This document shows, piece by piece, positions 63,226-64,000 of a stretch of 64,000 nt of DNA (the first letter of the stretch is position 1; every line of letters begins with the position of its first letter). The DNA lies in assembly GCF_001677435.1 (NCBI RefSeq), contig NZ_CP016268.1:62001-126000 (forward strand), in the 5' to 3' direction. The translations under genes were made by a program, and so were the position numbers. The notes beneath the pieces are model-generated. The model made no database searches. It was not told the origin of the DNA and was given only the letters and a program-made list of their open reading frames with translations. This stretch comes from Woeseia oceani. GTDB taxonomy: Bacteria > Pseudomonadota > Gammaproteobacteria > Steroidobacterales > Woeseiaceae.

Positions 63226-64000
63226 TCATTGACCGTTCAGCAGGCGACCGTCGTCAGTAAAGATCAACCCGGAGTCGGTCAGATCGGCAGCGCTCAGGTC
63301 ACGTATCACCTGTAATGCTTTTTGCGTCGGGTCCAGCCGCGGTCCGCCCGGCCGGACCTGCACGGTCGAGTGAATGCGGCCTTCGATAAAGCGACCCTGA
63401 TAGTTCAGTTCGGCTTCGAGGATTGGTGCGACGCCCTTCAGGCCGCTGACACTGATGCCGTAATACGTGGCGAAGTTACCCAGGCTGTAGGCGATCAACC
63501 GGTCCTTGTAGAGTTCCATTGCGCGCACGACGTGCGGGCCGTGACCGAAGACCAGGTCGGCACCGGCGTCCACGGCCAGCCGCGCAAAACGCACGACGTC
63601 ACCGCGCGGTTCGCCGTAATACTCTTCCTCGCCAAATGGCACATGCAGTACGTCACGACCTTCGGCTCCGCCGTGAAAGCTGACGATAACAATGTCGTGA
63701 CTCCCGGCAAATTCAGCAATGGTAGCGGCAGCTTTCTCATAGTCGTGCAGTAGGTTCGACTCCTGCGTGACAGCAAACGCGAGTACCGCAACGGACAGCC
63801 GGTGCACACTCAAGCTCGCGAAATCACCTTCCCTGCCGGAGTGCAGGATGCCGTACTGATCCAGCGTATGCATCGTTGCGCTGCGCCCTTCCTCACCGAA
63901 ATCCCGGGCGTGGTTGTTGGCAAGGCTCAGCACGTCGAAGCCGGCATCGACGTAATGCTGTGCGTACCGTGTTGGCGAGCGAAACAGGTAGCACGCGGCA
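63226..64000 (-). CDS. CapA family protein (poly-gamma-glutamate/capsule-type), 3' fragment
   Basis: About 257 residues are present; the frame remains open to the right edge, so the N-terminus is outside. The metallophosphatase-like CapA fold shows in DVLSLANNHARDFGEEG (metal Asn-His), VSFHGGAEG and VFGHGPHVVRAMELY (two further His), and SLGNFATYYG. CapA-like proteins are membrane-linked enzymes needed for poly-gamma-glutamate or capsule release; in many Proteobacteria their role is unknown. Convergent with ntrX, 18 nt between stop codons. Confidence 0.87.
   Translation of the reverse strand, partial: AACYLFRSPTRYAQHYVDAGFDVLSLANNHARDFGEEGRSATMHTLDQYGILHSGREGDFASLSVHRLSVAVLAFAVTQESNLLHDYEKAAATIAEFAGSHDIVIVSFHGGAEGRDVLHVPFGEEEYYGEPRGDVVRFARLAVDAGADLVFGHGPHVVRAMELYKDRLIAYSLGNFATYYGISVSGLKGVAPILEAELNYQGRFIEGRIHSTVQVRPGGPRLDPTQKALQVIRDLSAADLTDSGLIFTDDGRLLNGQ

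Overview
The window reads as a chromosomal segment of a moderately GC-rich Gammaproteobacterium, probably a free-living, marine or sediment-type chemoheterotroph of the Xanthomonadales/Chromatiales/Woeseiaceae kind. This placement is an inference from gene order (def-fmt-rsmB-DUF4390-ntrYX diverging from a LysM gene and dprA-smg-topA-tsaC-hemF) and from the many secreted hydrolases and a TonB receptor; no rRNA or tRNA is present to confirm it. Coding density is high, almost every gene is identifiable at family level, and no insertion sequence, prophage or CRISPR array was seen.

Layout. 1-9.1 kb: end of a CoA-transferase gene, a secreted nucleotide pyrophosphatase/phosphodiesterase, a translationally coupled pair of exported hydrolases (M55 D-aminopeptidase and a lipoprotein amidohydrolase), then a beta-helix surface lipoprotein with its TonB-dependent receptor. 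9.4-17 kb: a DUF898/M48 membrane pair, a secreted CocE-type hydrolase, a large M14 carboxypeptidase and a small lipoprotein. 17.1-20.5 kb: glmU-glmS for UDP-GlcNAc. 20.7-28.7 kb: small accessory genes (DUF6544, DUF4442, DUF2721, SGNH hydrolase, cupin, LysE exporter, alpha/beta hydrolase, HAD phosphatase) and cardiolipin synthase, with two unusual repeat tracts: 17 perfect copies of a 7-bp unit at 23.9 kb and a degenerate repeat field at 25.1-25.4 kb that contains a decayed copy of the lysE start region. 28.7-41.3 kb: NhaD antiporter, glutathione-linked enzymes (GST, GST-kappa/HCCA isomerase, glutathione reductase), an HD phosphohydrolase, xth, prlC, aroE and hemB. 41.4-43.4 kb: an ECF sigma factor, its membrane anti-sigma factor and an HvfA-like RiPP metallophore precursor. 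43.5-48.2 kb: tag, a DapA-family lyase and a secreted subtilase. 48.4-56 kb: CMD/AhpD-like protein, hemF, tsaC, topA, smg, dprA and a LysM lipoprotein, all on the minus strand. 56.2-63.2 kb: def, fmt, rsmB, DUF4390, ntrY, ntrX. 63.2-64 kb: 3' part of a capA-type gene.

The most unusual system is at 41.4-43.35 kb. The 174-residue precursor has an HvfA-type signal peptide and leader, one classical EGKCG core motif and then eight exact tandem 12-residue units centred on EGSCGG, ending in a strong terminator. It lies directly downstream of an ECF sigma/anti-sigma pair, but no MNIO (DUF692) enzyme or DUF2063 partner is present anywhere in the window. It is therefore a candidate orphan, repeat-expanded copper-binding peptide under ECF control whose modifying enzymes, if any, act in trans. 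Two tandem hairpins in its leader are candidate control elements. Function is inferred from family resemblance only.

Non-ATG starts supported by Shine-Dalgarno sequences were chosen for glmU (TTG), the M14 peptidase, the subtilase, gor, nhaD and the HD protein (GTG). Coupled stops and starts (ATGA, TGATG or TAATG) tie together M55/amidohydrolase, DUF898/M48, subtilase/DapA, tsaC/hemF, xth/prlC, fmt/rsmB/DUF4390 and ntrY/ntrX.
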